DNA from: Oscillospiraceae bacterium
GTDB lineage: Bacteria > Bacillota > Clostridia > Oscillospirales > Oscillospiraceae
NCBI GenBank assembly: GCA_017501355.1
Contig: JAFVXA010000020.1
Location: forward strand, 44,922-108,921
Direction of reading: 5' to 3'
DNA: 64,000 nt
Positions 7,909 to 16,012 of this stretch are shown piece after piece (the stretch's first letter is position 1; each line of letters begins with the position of its first letter). The notes under the pieces are model-generated. The model was given only the letters and a program-made list of their open reading frames with translations. It had not been told where the DNA came from and ran no database searches. The translations under genes were made by a program, and so were the position numbers.

Positions 7909-9126
7909 ATGACATACAACAACATTGATTTCGAGACCTATTTCAAGAACTATCCCGATGCCAACGGCTATTTTGGCAAGTACGGCGGCTCTTTTGTCAG
8001 CCCCGAGCTGCAGACCGCCATGGAAGAGATCAACGATGCTTACCGCACCATCTGTAAGTCCCGCAAGTTCATCAGCGAGCTGCGCCGCATCCGCAAGGAG
8101 TTTCAGGGTCGTCCCACCCCCATTTCCCACCTGGAGCGACTGTCCAACAAGCTCGGCGGTGCGCAGCTCTATGTCAAGCGTGAGGATCTGAACCACACCG
8201 GTGCCCACAAGCTCAATCACTGCATGGGCGAGGCACTGCTTGCGAAGTACATGGGCAAGAAAAAGGTCATTGCGGAAACAGGCGCAGGTCAGCACGGCGT
8301 TGCCCTTGCCACTGCCGCCGCTTACTGCGGTCTGGAGTGCGACATCTACATGGGTGCAGTGGACATTAAGAAGCAGGCACCCAACGTGGCAAGAATGAAG
8401 ATCCTCGGTGCCAATGTGATTGAGGTGACCGAAGGTCTGCAGACTTTGAAGGAAGCAGTGGACGCCGCCTTTGCCGCCTACTGCCATGAATATAAGGATG
8501 CCATTTACTGCATCGGCTCGGTGCTGGGTCCCCACCCCTTCCCCATGATGGTGCGCGAGTTCCAGAAGGTCGTGGGCATCGAAGCAAGAGAGCAGTTCCT
8601 TGAAATGACGGGCGAGCTCCCCGACGCTGTGGTTGCCTGCGTGGGCGGCGGTTCCAACGCCATGGGTATGTTCTCCGGCTTCCTGAACGATCCCGTGGAG
8701 ATCTACGGCATTGAGCCCCTCGGCAGAGGTCCTGCTCTCGGCGATCACGCCGCCAGCCTCAAGTACGGCGAAGAGGGCATCATGCACGGCTTCAACAGCA
8801 TCATGCTGAAGGATGAGAACGGCGATCCCGCCCCCGTGTACTCCGTCGCTTCCGGTCTTGACTATCCCTCCTCCGGTCCCGAGCACGCCTTCCTCCACGA
8901 CTGCGGTCGCGTCAAGTATGATGTGATCACCGACGAGGAGACCATCGACGCCTTCTTTGAGCTTGCCCGCATGGAGGGCATCATCCCCGCCATCGAGAGC
9001 GCCCACGCCGTTGCTTACGGTATGAAGCTTGCCAAGGAAATGGGCAGAGGCTCGGTGCTGATCAATCTCTCCGGTCGCGGCGACAAGGACATGGATTACA
9101 TCATTGAGCATTACGGTATCCGTTAA
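7909..9126 (+). CDS. trpB: tryptophan synthase beta chain (stand-alone)
   Basis: 405 residues, fold type II PLP enzyme that joins indole and serine to make tryptophan. The PLP lysine is Lys101 in GAHKLN (HKIN in many TrpB), with ETGAGQHG after it and the phosphate-binding loop CVGGGSNA at about 240. The length and GAGQHG loop fit the main TrpB1 type rather than the longer TrpB2. AGGAGG lies 8 nt before the ATG. No trpA or other trp gene is adjacent: a convergent aminotransferase follows on the other strand. It therefore probably salvages indole from the gut, or its partner is encoded elsewhere. Controlled by the leader described at 7475-7870. Confidence 0.95.
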   Translation: MTYNNIDFETYFKNYPDANGYFGKYGGSFVSPELQTAMEEINDAYRTICKSRKFISELRRIRKEFQGRPTPISHLERLSNKLGGAQLYVKREDLNHTGAHKLNHCMGEALLAKYMGKKKVIAETGAGQHGVALATAAAYCGLECDIYMGAVDIKKQAPNVARMKILGANVIEVTEGLQTLKEAVDAAFAAYCHEYKDAIYCIGSVLGPHPFPMMVREFQKVVGIEAREQFLEMTGELPDAVVACVGGGSNAMGMFSGFLNDPVEIYGIEPLGRGPALGDHAASLKYGEEGIMHGFNSIMLKDENGDPAPVYSVASGLDYPSSGPEHAFLHDCGRVKYDVITDEETIDAFFELARMEGIIPAIESAHAVAYGMKLAKEMGRGSVLINLSGRGDKDMDYIIEHYGIR

Positions 9127-9161
9127 AATCTACCCCCTGCCGCAGCGCACAAGCTTCGCTT

Positions 9162-9248
9162 GCACGTTCGTAGAGAAAGAAGTATGTTCGCCCACGTACA
9201 CGCCGCGGGCAAAAATGATTGAAAATCTTTTCCGCTAATCGCGGCAAA
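9162..9248 (+). repeat. 87-bp dispersed structured repeat, copy 1 (3' UTR of trpB)
   Basis: Matches the complement of 49319-49405 at about 74 of 87 positions by eye, with a 24-base identical core centred on CCCACGTACACGCCGC. The core is flanked by GCCC/GGGC arms, and a second hairpin (CCGC-TAAT-GCGG type) follows. It starts 36 nt after the trpB stop in the sense orientation and is followed by an intrinsic terminator. Confidence 0.75.
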
Positions 9249-9252
9249 TGCA

Positions 9253-9292
9253 AAAAATCAGGAGAAAGGCTGTCCCTTTCTCCTGATTTTTC
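9253..9292. terminator. bidirectional terminator between trpB and the aminotransferase
   Basis: Stem AATCAGGAGAAAGG/CCTTTCTCCTGATT with A-tract and T-tract on either side; serves both convergent genes. Confidence 0.9.
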
Positions 9293-10447
9293 TTACTTCT
9301 TCAGTTCTCGGACGATGCGGCTGACACATTCCACCACATTCTCACGGGAGGTCGCAAGGTTGATACGGATGCAGCTCTCCGCTTCCCCGCCGAACCAGCT
9401 GCCGTAGTCGATGGCGATGCGGCACTTCTTCTGGAAGAATTCCTCCATTTCCTCCGCCTTGAGATATGCGCCGAAGTTGACCCACATGAGATAAGTGCCC
9501 TCCAGCGGAGAAACCTTCACCTCGGGCAGAGCACTCTTGAGCGTCTCCGCTGCATAAAGGTAATTGCCCCAGATGATGTCCTTTACCTCTTCGAGCCACG
9601 CTCCGCCGCCGCGATACGCCGCCTCTGCCGCCAGATAGCCCGCCGTGTTGCCGCCGGTCACAGCGATATTTGTGGTAAATGCTTCGAATTTCTTTCTCAG
9701 CTCTTCATCGGGAATGATGACGATGGCGTTCTTCAAACCTGCCAGATTGAAGGTCTTGCTGGGGGCGGTGATCGTCACCAGCATATCGTCGTACTCGCCC
9801 ACGGTAGCGCTGGGGATGTGCTTGCTGCCGTTAAACTCCAGATCGTGGTGGATCTCATCGGAGATAACGAACACACCGTGCCTGCGGCAGATCTCCAGCA
9901 TACGGGCAAGTTCCTCCCGCTTCCACACGCGACCGACAGGATTGTGGGGCGAGCAGAGGATGAACGCCTTGACCTGCTCCTCCACAATGGTCTTTTCAAA
10001 CTTCTCGAAATCCACGCCGTATCTGCCATTCTCACAGCAAAGTTCGCAGGCAACCAGTCTGCGTCCATTGTTCTTCACCGCGTGGTGGAAGGGATAGTAC
10101 ACAGGCATCAGCACCATGACAGCATCGCCGGGGCAAGTGCTCAGACGCACCCACCAGTTGAATGCGGGCACCACAGCAGGGGCATAGCGCATCCATTCTT
10201 TCTTTACTTCGTAACCGTGATGCTCTCGCTCCCAGTCAATGAAAGCTTCATAATACCCCTCCGCAGGAGCAGAGTAACCGTACACGCCAAAGTCCACATA
10301 CTTTCTCAGCGCCTCTTTCACACTTGCAGGCACTTCAAAGTCCATATCTGCCACCCACATACCCAGCAGCCCGTTTTCGCCAAAAGACATCTCCTGTCCA
10401 TCCCACTTGATGCAGTTGCTGCCCACGCGATCTACATAATGAATCAT
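9293..10447 (-). CDS. MalY/PatB-type PLP C-S lyase or aminotransferase
   Basis: 384 residues, fold type I class I/II aminotransferase family, MalY/PatB branch. Features are the N-terminal WVADMDFEVP, SPHNPVGRVW, SDEIHHDLEF and the PLP lysine in APSKTFNLAGLKN, all typical of MalY cystathionine beta-lyases that split cysteine-type substrates to pyruvate, ammonia and a thiol. The ATG at 10447 has GGAGGAGA upstream; longer in-frame extensions to 10567 lack a ribosome binding site and are low in family similarity. Divergent from a TetR regulator, with a palindrome over its promoter. Whether the main activity is C-S lyase or transaminase is not decided by the sequence. Confidence 0.88.
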   Translation of the reverse strand: MIHYVDRVGSNCIKWDGQEMSFGENGLLGMWVADMDFEVPASVKEALRKYVDFGVYGYSAPAEGYYEAFIDWEREHHGYEVKKEWMRYAPAVVPAFNWWVRLSTCPGDAVMVLMPVYYPFHHAVKNNGRRLVACELCCENGRYGVDFEKFEKTIVEEQVKAFILCSPHNPVGRVWKREELARMLEICRRHGVFVISDEIHHDLEFNGSKHIPSATVGEYDDMLVTITAPSKTFNLAGLKNAIVIIPDEELRKKFEAFTTNIAVTGGNTAGYLAAEAAYRGGGAWLEEVKDIIWGNYLYAAETLKSALPEVKVSPLEGTYLMWVNFGAYLKAEEMEEFFQKKCRIAIDYGSWFGGEAESCIRINLATSRENVVECVSRIVRELKK

Positions 10448-10490
10448 ACCTTGTCTCCTCCTGTCGCTTTGTGTTGTTTTCTGTGGTTCG

Positions 10491-10519
10491 ATTGTATCAC
10501 CATCCCCTCTGCAGAGCAA
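10491..10519 (-). promoter_or_regulatory. promoter of the MalY-type gene
   Basis: On the minus strand, TTGCTC and TACAAT with 17-bp spacing. Confidence 0.55.
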
Positions 10520-10525
10520 GCAGAG
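10507..10525. promoter_or_regulatory. candidate TetR operator (CTCTGCAGAG palindrome)
   Basis: Perfect 10-bp palindrome at 10507-10516 overlapping the -35 region, with a further GCAGAG 7 bp after the first CTCTGC. Lies between the divergent MalY-type and TetR genes. Confidence 0.4.
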
Positions 10526-10545
10526 AGTATCCCTTTTACATTTCG

Positions 10546-10574
10546 TTGACATCCGTTGTTTTTCCATCTATAAT
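10546..10574 (+). promoter_or_regulatory. promoter of the TetR gene
   Basis: TTGACA and TATAAT, both perfect consensus, with 17-bp spacing. Confidence 0.75.
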
Positions 10575-10656
10575 TGCTTATATAATTCAAGTCGTATGTG
10601 CAATATATCCCCATGCAGTCGCCATTGCGCATCGCACTTTCACAGGAGGAACTGCC

Positions 10657-11223
10657 ATGAGCGATCTGAGAACCAAACGAACCCGCGCCAGCATCAAGCG
10701 CGCCTTTATGACCCTGCGCGCCAAAAAGGGACTGGAAAAGATCTCCGTCAAGGAGCTGGCGGAACTGGCTGAGATCAACAAGGCAACCTTTTATCTGCAT
10801 TATCGGGATATTTACGACCTTTCCGACCAGATCGAGAACGAAATTCTGGAGGAAGCCCTTCAGACACTCGAATGCAACGAGGACGCACTGCGTGATCCCG
10901 CTTCCTTTGTGCGCAATCTTCTTGCCTTGCCAAAGCTCTACACGGAAGCCATCGAGACCGTTTTTTCCGGTGTGCGGGAATCCATTCTGCCCGATAAGAT
11001 CGAAAGCGTGATGAAGGCACGTCTGCTTGCGGAGAACCCCGAGCTGAAGGACAATCTCTATGTGGAAGTCCTGCTCAGCTATATGATCCAGGGTTCTTAC
11101 CGCTCCTTTGTGAAGCACCAGCAGCAGGATCGCGTTGCCGCCCTCTCCACGGTGGTAGACATCAGTCATAATCTTCGGGAGATTTATCATTCCCACCCTT
11201 CCATCACCCCCACAGCAGAATAA
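10657..11223 (+). CDS. TetR/AcrR-family transcriptional regulator
   Basis: 188 residues. The N-terminal helix-turn-helix (about 8-55) includes ISVKELAELAEINKATFYLHY, the standard TetR recognition region; the C-terminal ligand and dimer domain is unassigned. The ATG has AGGAGGA 8 nt upstream. Divergent from the MalY-type gene, whose promoter holds a palindrome, so that gene is a natural target. The ligand is unknown. Confidence 0.9.
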   Translation: MSDLRTKRTRASIKRAFMTLRAKKGLEKISVKELAELAEINKATFYLHYRDIYDLSDQIENEILEEALQTLECNEDALRDPASFVRNLLALPKLYTEAIETVFSGVRESILPDKIESVMKARLLAENPELKDNLYVEVLLSYMIQGSYRSFVKHQQQDRVAALSTVVDISHNLREIYHSHPSITPTAE

Positions 11224-11224
11224 C

Positions 11225-11253
11225 AAAAAATCGGGCTTGCGCCCGATTTTTTT
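11225..11253. terminator. bidirectional terminator
   Basis: AAAAATCGGGC-TTGC-GCCCGATTTTT, shared by the tetR gene and the convergent phosphatase gene. Confidence 0.9.
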
Positions 11254-11256
11254 GCT

Positions 11257-12417
11257 TTAATGATAGATTTCCACCACGTTTTTCCCCATATCACGCAGCA
11301 GCTGGCAGAGTTTTTCCACATTCTTGCGCTTTCTGCCGGAGTCTGCCACCGTGCCCGCATGGGCATTGTTCACAGTCTTACCGATGAACATGGTGATATC
11401 TGTCGCTTTTTCAAACAGCAGCTCCGCCATTTTCTCCGCGCCGTTGTTGCCGTTATAGCGCTTGAGTCCCAGCGCCCAGGGGTCGAGGTGACGCTGTGCC
11501 AGCTTCACCACATAGTCGATGGTCAGTGCACCCTCCGTTACCAGCTCGATACCCTCCAAAGTGGAATAGGGCGGCACAGTGCGGAAGCCTGTGGTGGGCT
11601 GCAGCACCAGTTCCTTGTCGAGATACGTCGCCACCAGCTCCGAGGTCGTACCACCGCAGACGATATGGCTGTCGCCCTCTTCCATGAAGTGATGCACGTG
11701 CTCCATCTCGCGGTTTCTGTCCACAGGGGGACCGATCAGCACTGACACGGCGTGGGGACGCTTCAGCGACACCACCGCCACCGTCGTATCATCCCCCGGC
11801 ACACCGCAGTAAAGATCCATGCACGCACCTGCCAGCAGCGCCGACAGCGCCATGGCGCTCATACCGGGGCGAATGCTGCGCTCGAGATACTGCATGATCT
11901 GGGGGCGCTGCCAGTCGTAGTTCATCACCTCGTTGGGACCTGCAAACAGAACACCGTCGCTCATGACCACGATGGCATCGCCGCTGCGCAGGCGAAACTC
12001 CGAGCGGTTCAGCGTCTTGCCCTCGATCTGTATCTGCGTACTCTCGGGGTCGCAGCATTTGCCGCCTTTCCAGAGGATGACGCTGGGATTGTCGTATTCA
12101 TAGATGATGCCCGTACCCGTGGGACGGATATAGACAATGGTAAAGGTGCAGTAGTTCATGCCCCGCTCACGGCAGACAGGCAGCGCCTCCATGATGGTGC
12201 GAACGCATTCCTCGATGTTGGCACCCTCCGCGATCATGGTGGTCAAAATTCGACTGGTCATGGTGGAGAGAATGTTCGCCTTCACGCCGCTGCCCATGCC
12301 GTCGGCAAGGACAAGTACGCGATCCTCACCGATGGAGATCACCTGCACGCGGTCGCCGCAGAGCTCCTCGCCGTGCTTATTCATGGTGGCACAGCCGCAG
12401 TCAATAAAATAACCCAT
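11257..12417 (-). CDS. SpoIIE/PP2C-family serine phosphatase (hydrogenase-linked)
   Basis: 386 residues. The first 220 or so form a SpoIIE-type PP2C domain: the metal site Asp is in VLADGMGSG near residue 38, VMSDG near 151 and GDDTTVAVV near 210. The remaining C-terminal 160 residues are not a standard phosphatase part (they include VCGGTTSELVATYL). No membrane segment. It lies 10 nt downstream of hydS, whose product is a PAS-bearing sensory hydrogenase, so it is probably the output that dephosphorylates a protein according to H2 or redox state. Similar hydS-phosphatase pairs are known next to hydABC in ruminal Clostridia such as Ruminococcus albus. Confidence 0.85.
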   Translation of the reverse strand: MGYFIDCGCATMNKHGEELCGDRVQVISIGEDRVLVLADGMGSGVKANILSTMTSRILTTMIAEGANIEECVRTIMEALPVCRERGMNYCTFTIVYIRPTGTGIIYEYDNPSVILWKGGKCCDPESTQIQIEGKTLNRSEFRLRSGDAIVVMSDGVLFAGPNEVMNYDWQRPQIMQYLERSIRPGMSAMALSALLAGACMDLYCGVPGDDTTVAVVSLKRPHAVSVLIGPPVDRNREMEHVHHFMEEGDSHIVCGGTTSELVATYLDKELVLQPTTGFRTVPPYSTLEGIELVTEGALTIDYVVKLAQRHLDPWALGLKRYNGNNGAEKMAELLFEKATDITMFIGKTVNNAHAGTVADSGRKRKNVEKLCQLLRDMGKNVVEIYH

Positions 12418-12427
12418 AGCCGCCCCC

Positions 12428-14104
12428 TTACTGCTCGCTCTGCAGAATGTCCTTCAGCTTCAGCAGTGCCACCTTGGTCTCCGCCGTGGTTTCGCCGAGG
12501 AGGGATGCGATCTCCTGCGCGATCTTCATCTGATTCTTGACGACACGATCCGTCACCTCGAAGGTCTGCTCCCGCACCGCGCGGAGCTTTTCATTGTACT
12601 TCTCCTCCTCCGTCACGTCCTTCATCATACCCAGCACACGGTTATGATCCTTCATGTTGATGATGGAGATCTCCACGTACTTGCCCGTGTTCTTCACCTT
12701 GACGCGGCGATTGAAGATGTTTTCACCGGTCTCCAGCACCTCCACGAACTCCACGATGTCGGAATAATCGAAGAAGTTTTTGCCCTTATAGTCATAGTAG
12801 TCGATACCAAGCAGGCGGGATGCCACCTGATTGATCTCCTCGATCTGGAACTGCCCGTTGATCACCACCACACCGTTGGGCATGCGCTGCATGATCTCCT
12901 GCGAAACGGACTCTGCCTTGCGGCGCATATAGGGGATGCACATCTCCACATCCGCATAGCCGTTATACACCGCCCACGCCTTTTCCCGGCAGGTGGCATA
13001 GCCGCAGGCACCGCAGTTCAGCTCATCCTCGGGTTTGAGCTTTCCGGTCTTGGAAAGGATCGCCTTCAGTTCCTTTTCGGGGGGCTCGCAGCCCTTTTCC
13101 TTGAGTTTGGGGAAGCGGTGACGCATCTCCACTCCCTCGTGATCCACACCGCTCTCTGCGGCAGAGGCAGCATAGTCACGCACGATATTATCCGCCATGA
13201 CAGCAGAATCGAACTTCTGCATGGAGCAGGGACCGTTGATGCAGCCATGCTCGCAGCAGCTCATCTCCACAAACACATGCTCCAGCTCATCAATATAATG
13301 GCTGTCGTTCATGCACTTACGGATGCCATCCACCGCAAGGCGGCGATAGGCAGGCGCATCATCGGGGAAGGACTTGACAATGCCGCGGGCAATGGGATAA
13401 ATGCGGGCACTGGCACCGCGGGCGCTTTCTTCCTTCTCCTTTGCGGGCGGGAATTTCAGTCCCTCCGCATCCATCATACGCTGCAGATCCTCAAAGGTCA
13501 GCACCGCGTCCACCACGCCGCTCTCTGCCGCCTCCCGCATCTTGGCGATGCAGGGACCGATGAATACCACCTTGGCATCCGGGAAGCTCTGCTTGAGCAT
13601 TTTCGCATGGACCACCATGGGAGAATCCACCTGCGCAAGATAGGGCAGCAGATCCTGACGATAGAGCTGGATCATGCGGTTCACCGCAGGGCAGGCAGAG
13701 GCGACCATGTTCTTATACTTGCCCGTTTCCATCAGCCGCATATATTCCTTCGTCACCACAGCCGCACCCACAGCTGTTTCCTCTGCAAACAGGAAACCAA
13801 AGCTCATCAGCACTTCTGCGATCTGATCAAAGCTCTCCAGACGGAAGCTGGAGACAAAGGAGGGCGCAACGCTGGCGATCACGTCCGCACCGGATTCCAG
13901 CAGGCGGCGCACTTCCTCTTCCTGACTGTGGACGGTCTTGGCATTCTGCGGGCAGACACGGATGCAGTTGCCGCAGAGGATGCAGCGCTCGGGAATGATC
14001 TTTGCCTGATGGTCCACGATGCGGATCGCCTTGACGGGACACTCACGCAGGCAGCGATAGCAGTCGCGGCACTTCGCAGACTTAAAATCCAAAAAATGAT
14101 CCAT
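12428..14104 (-). CDS. hydS: sensory group C [FeFe] hydrogenase with PAS domain
   Basis: 558 residues. Two ferredoxin clusters at 12-22 and 41-51, then an H-cluster domain with modified motifs: L1 SACPAV (Cys138), L2 GPCIAK (Cys185), L3 EMSCCEHGCINGPC (Cys283/284, Cys288). The catalytic L1 Cys of ordinary enzymes (TSCCP) is missing, as in H2-sensing forms. A further cluster (C364, C367, C372, C389; CGACGYATC) and a PAS domain (about 400-500) follow, ending in a helical tail. It probably reports H2 or redox state to the phosphatase downstream. Its own TTGCAC/TATAAT promoter and the hydA terminator separate it from hydCBA. Confidence 0.88.
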   Translation of the reverse strand: MDHFLDFKSAKCRDCYRCLRECPVKAIRIVDHQAKIIPERCILCGNCIRVCPQNAKTVHSQEEEVRRLLESGADVIASVAPSFVSSFRLESFDQIAEVLMSFGFLFAEETAVGAAVVTKEYMRLMETGKYKNMVASACPAVNRMIQLYRQDLLPYLAQVDSPMVVHAKMLKQSFPDAKVVFIGPCIAKMREAAESGVVDAVLTFEDLQRMMDAEGLKFPPAKEKEESARGASARIYPIARGIVKSFPDDAPAYRRLAVDGIRKCMNDSHYIDELEHVFVEMSCCEHGCINGPCSMQKFDSAVMADNIVRDYAASAAESGVDHEGVEMRHRFPKLKEKGCEPPEKELKAILSKTGKLKPEDELNCGACGYATCREKAWAVYNGYADVEMCIPYMRRKAESVSQEIMQRMPNGVVVINGQFQIEEINQVASRLLGIDYYDYKGKNFFDYSDIVEFVEVLETGENIFNRRVKVKNTGKYVEISIINMKDHNRVLGMMKDVTEEEKYNEKLRAVREQTFEVTDRVVKNQMKIAQEIASLLGETTAETKVALLKLKDILQSEQ

Positions 14105-14142
14105 AAAACGCTCCTCCCGTTTTCGCGTATTTTCCTACCCGA

Positions 14143-14171
14143 ATTATACTCCATCCCTTCTCCCCGTGCAA
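14143..14171 (-). promoter_or_regulatory. promoter of hydS
   Basis: On the minus strand, TTGCAC and TATAAT with 17-bp spacing, immediately after the hydA terminator. Confidence 0.7.
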
Positions 14172-14173
14172 CA

Positions 14174-14208
14174 AAAAACAGGAGATCCGCCCGGATCTCC
14201 TGTTTTTG
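14174..14208 (-). terminator. terminator of hydCBA
   Basis: AACAGGAGATCC-GGGC-GGATCTCCTGTT on the minus strand followed by a T tract; 12-bp perfect stem. Confidence 0.9.
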
Positions 14209-14224
14209 TTTGTCATATATCTCT

Positions 14225-15994
14225 TTAGCCGGGGAAGGGCTCGCGGGCAGCATAGCTCGTATGCAGCAGCTCATGGGCGCGGTGGGAATTGGGCTCACCC
14301 AGATACTCCGCGTACAGCTGCTGGATCTGGGTATTGTTGTGGGACTGGCGCAGAACATTGCGTTCATCCTCGCTGTAGAGCGCCTGCGCGCGCTTGGCGC
14401 GGTAGGTGTCCATGATATCCACATCCTCATCGGGGAGGAAGCAGTTGCGGACATAGGGCTGACCGCCGCCATTGATGCAGCCGCCGGGGCAGCCCATGAT
14501 CTCGATGAAGTGATACTTGGAAGTGCCTGCCTTGATCTGGTCGAGGAGGACGGATGCATTCTTCATGCCGTGAGCGACAGCCACGTTCACCGTCATGCCG
14601 CCCAGCTCAAGGGATGCTTCCTTGATGCCGTCGAAGCCGCGGACAGCCTCAAACTTGATCGCGTCATGCTCCTTACCCTCCAGCACCTTGTATGCGGTGC
14701 GGAGCGCTGCCTCCATCACGCCGCCGGTAACACCGAAGATGACACCTGCGCCGGATGCTTCGCCCAGCAGATCCTGATCGAACTCCTCATCGGGGAGCTT
14801 CTTGAACTGGATACCGCTGCGCTTGATCAGGCGTGCCAACTCACGGGTGGTCAGCACCGCGTCCACATCGGGCAGACCTTCGACTGCCGCATTCTGGGGA
14901 CGCTCCTTCTCAAACTTCTTGGCGGTGCAGGGCATGATGGACACCACAAAGATATTCTTGGGATCAAGACCGTTCTTCTCCGCGAAGTAGCTTTTGATGA
15001 TGGCACCCATCATTTCATGGGGAGACTTGCAGGAGGAGAGGTGATCCAGATGATCGCCGAAATAGCACTCGGCGTAGTTGATCCAGCCGGGGCTGCAGGA
15101 GGTGATCATGGGAAGCTTGCCGCCGTTCTTCACGCGACCAAGCAGCTCCGTTGCCTCCTCCATGATGGTGAGGTCAGCAGCAAAGTCGGTGTCATAGACA
15201 CGGTGGAAGCCGAGACGATGGAGGGCTGCCACCATCTTGCCGGTGGCAGGGGTACCGATCTTCATGCCGAACTCCTCGCCGATGGCAGCACGGACGGCGG
15301 GCGCAGTCTGCACCACCACGAACTTGCCCTGACGGAAAGCTTCGTCCACCTTATCGATCTCGCTCTTTTCCATGAGCGCACCGGTGGGGCAGACACTGAC
15401 GCACTGACCGCAGAGGATGCAGGGAGACTTATCGAGCTTTCGGTTGCCTGCAGGTGCCACGATGGTGGAGAAGCCACGGTTCTCAAAGCCCAGCACACCC
15501 TTGCCATGGGCATTCTCGCAGCGGGCGACGCAGCGACCGCAGAGGATGCACTTGGAGGTATCGCGGACAATGGAGGGTGTCACCGCGTCAATGGTCGCGG
15601 GAGTCTTTTCGCCCTGGAAAGCATTCTCACGGGCACCGGTGAGCTGCGCCACATACAGCAGCTCGCAGTGACCGTTCTTGTCACACTGCTGGCAGTTCTG
15701 GGAGTGGTTGGACAGCAGCAGCTCCACGCTGATACGGCGTGCCTTGGTTGCCTTGGGGGAAGAAATGATGATCTCCATCCCCTCAGAGACGGGATAGACG
15801 CAGGAAGCAACGAGGCCCTTTGCACCCACCACTTCCACAAGGCACACACGGCAGGAGGCGAGAGAACACTCGCCATGGTTGAAGCTGCAAAGAGAAGGGA
15901 TCTCATAGCCGCAGCGGCGGGCAGCTTCGAGAATGGTCAAACCTTCTTCCACCTGATAGGGGCGACCTTCGATTTTGATATTCACAAGCGACAT
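14225..15994 (-). CDS. hydA: [FeFe] hydrogenase catalytic subunit, electron-bifurcating type
   Basis: 589 residues. The N-terminal [2Fe-2S] ferredoxin fold (Cys36, 43, 48, 51) is followed by a His-Cys3 cluster (His97, Cys101, Cys104, Cys110) and a two-[4Fe-4S] segment (about 149-205). The H-cluster domain has L1 TSCSPGW (298-304), L2 MPCTAKKFE (354-362) and L3 with IMGCPGGCINGGG (499-511). With HydB and HydC it forms the trimeric enzyme coupling ferredoxin and NADH oxidation to H2 formation. The usual second Cys of TSCCP, a proton relay in CpI, is Ser here, as I recall for NADP-reducing HndD-type enzymes. The C-terminal small-subunit-like region is present. Confidence 0.93.
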   Translation of the reverse strand: MSLVNIKIEGRPYQVEEGLTILEAARRCGYEIPSLCSFNHGECSLASCRVCLVEVVGAKGLVASCVYPVSEGMEIIISSPKATKARRISVELLLSNHSQNCQQCDKNGHCELLYVAQLTGARENAFQGEKTPATIDAVTPSIVRDTSKCILCGRCVARCENAHGKGVLGFENRGFSTIVAPAGNRKLDKSPCILCGQCVSVCPTGALMEKSEIDKVDEAFRQGKFVVVQTAPAVRAAIGEEFGMKIGTPATGKMVAALHRLGFHRVYDTDFAADLTIMEEATELLGRVKNGGKLPMITSCSPGWINYAECYFGDHLDHLSSCKSPHEMMGAIIKSYFAEKNGLDPKNIFVVSIMPCTAKKFEKERPQNAAVEGLPDVDAVLTTRELARLIKRSGIQFKKLPDEEFDQDLLGEASGAGVIFGVTGGVMEAALRTAYKVLEGKEHDAIKFEAVRGFDGIKEASLELGGMTVNVAVAHGMKNASVLLDQIKAGTSKYHFIEIMGCPGGCINGGGQPYVRNCFLPDEDVDIMDTYRAKRAQALYSEDERNVLRQSHNNTQIQQLYAEYLGEPNSHRAHELLHTSYAAREPFPG

Positions 15995-16012
15995 GGTTTT
16001 CTTCCTCCTTTC

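Noticed and set aside
7514..7912. A 132-codon open frame across the trpB leader
   Set aside because: It runs through the T-box structure and two terminators, has no ribosome binding site and has no similarity; the region is RNA-level control. Only the short ORF at 7824-7847 was kept.
7909..9126. TrpB2-type (serine deaminase-like) identity for the orphan trpB
   Set aside because: The length of 405 residues and the HKLN, GAGQHG and CVGGGSNA motifs fit the ordinary TrpB1 group.
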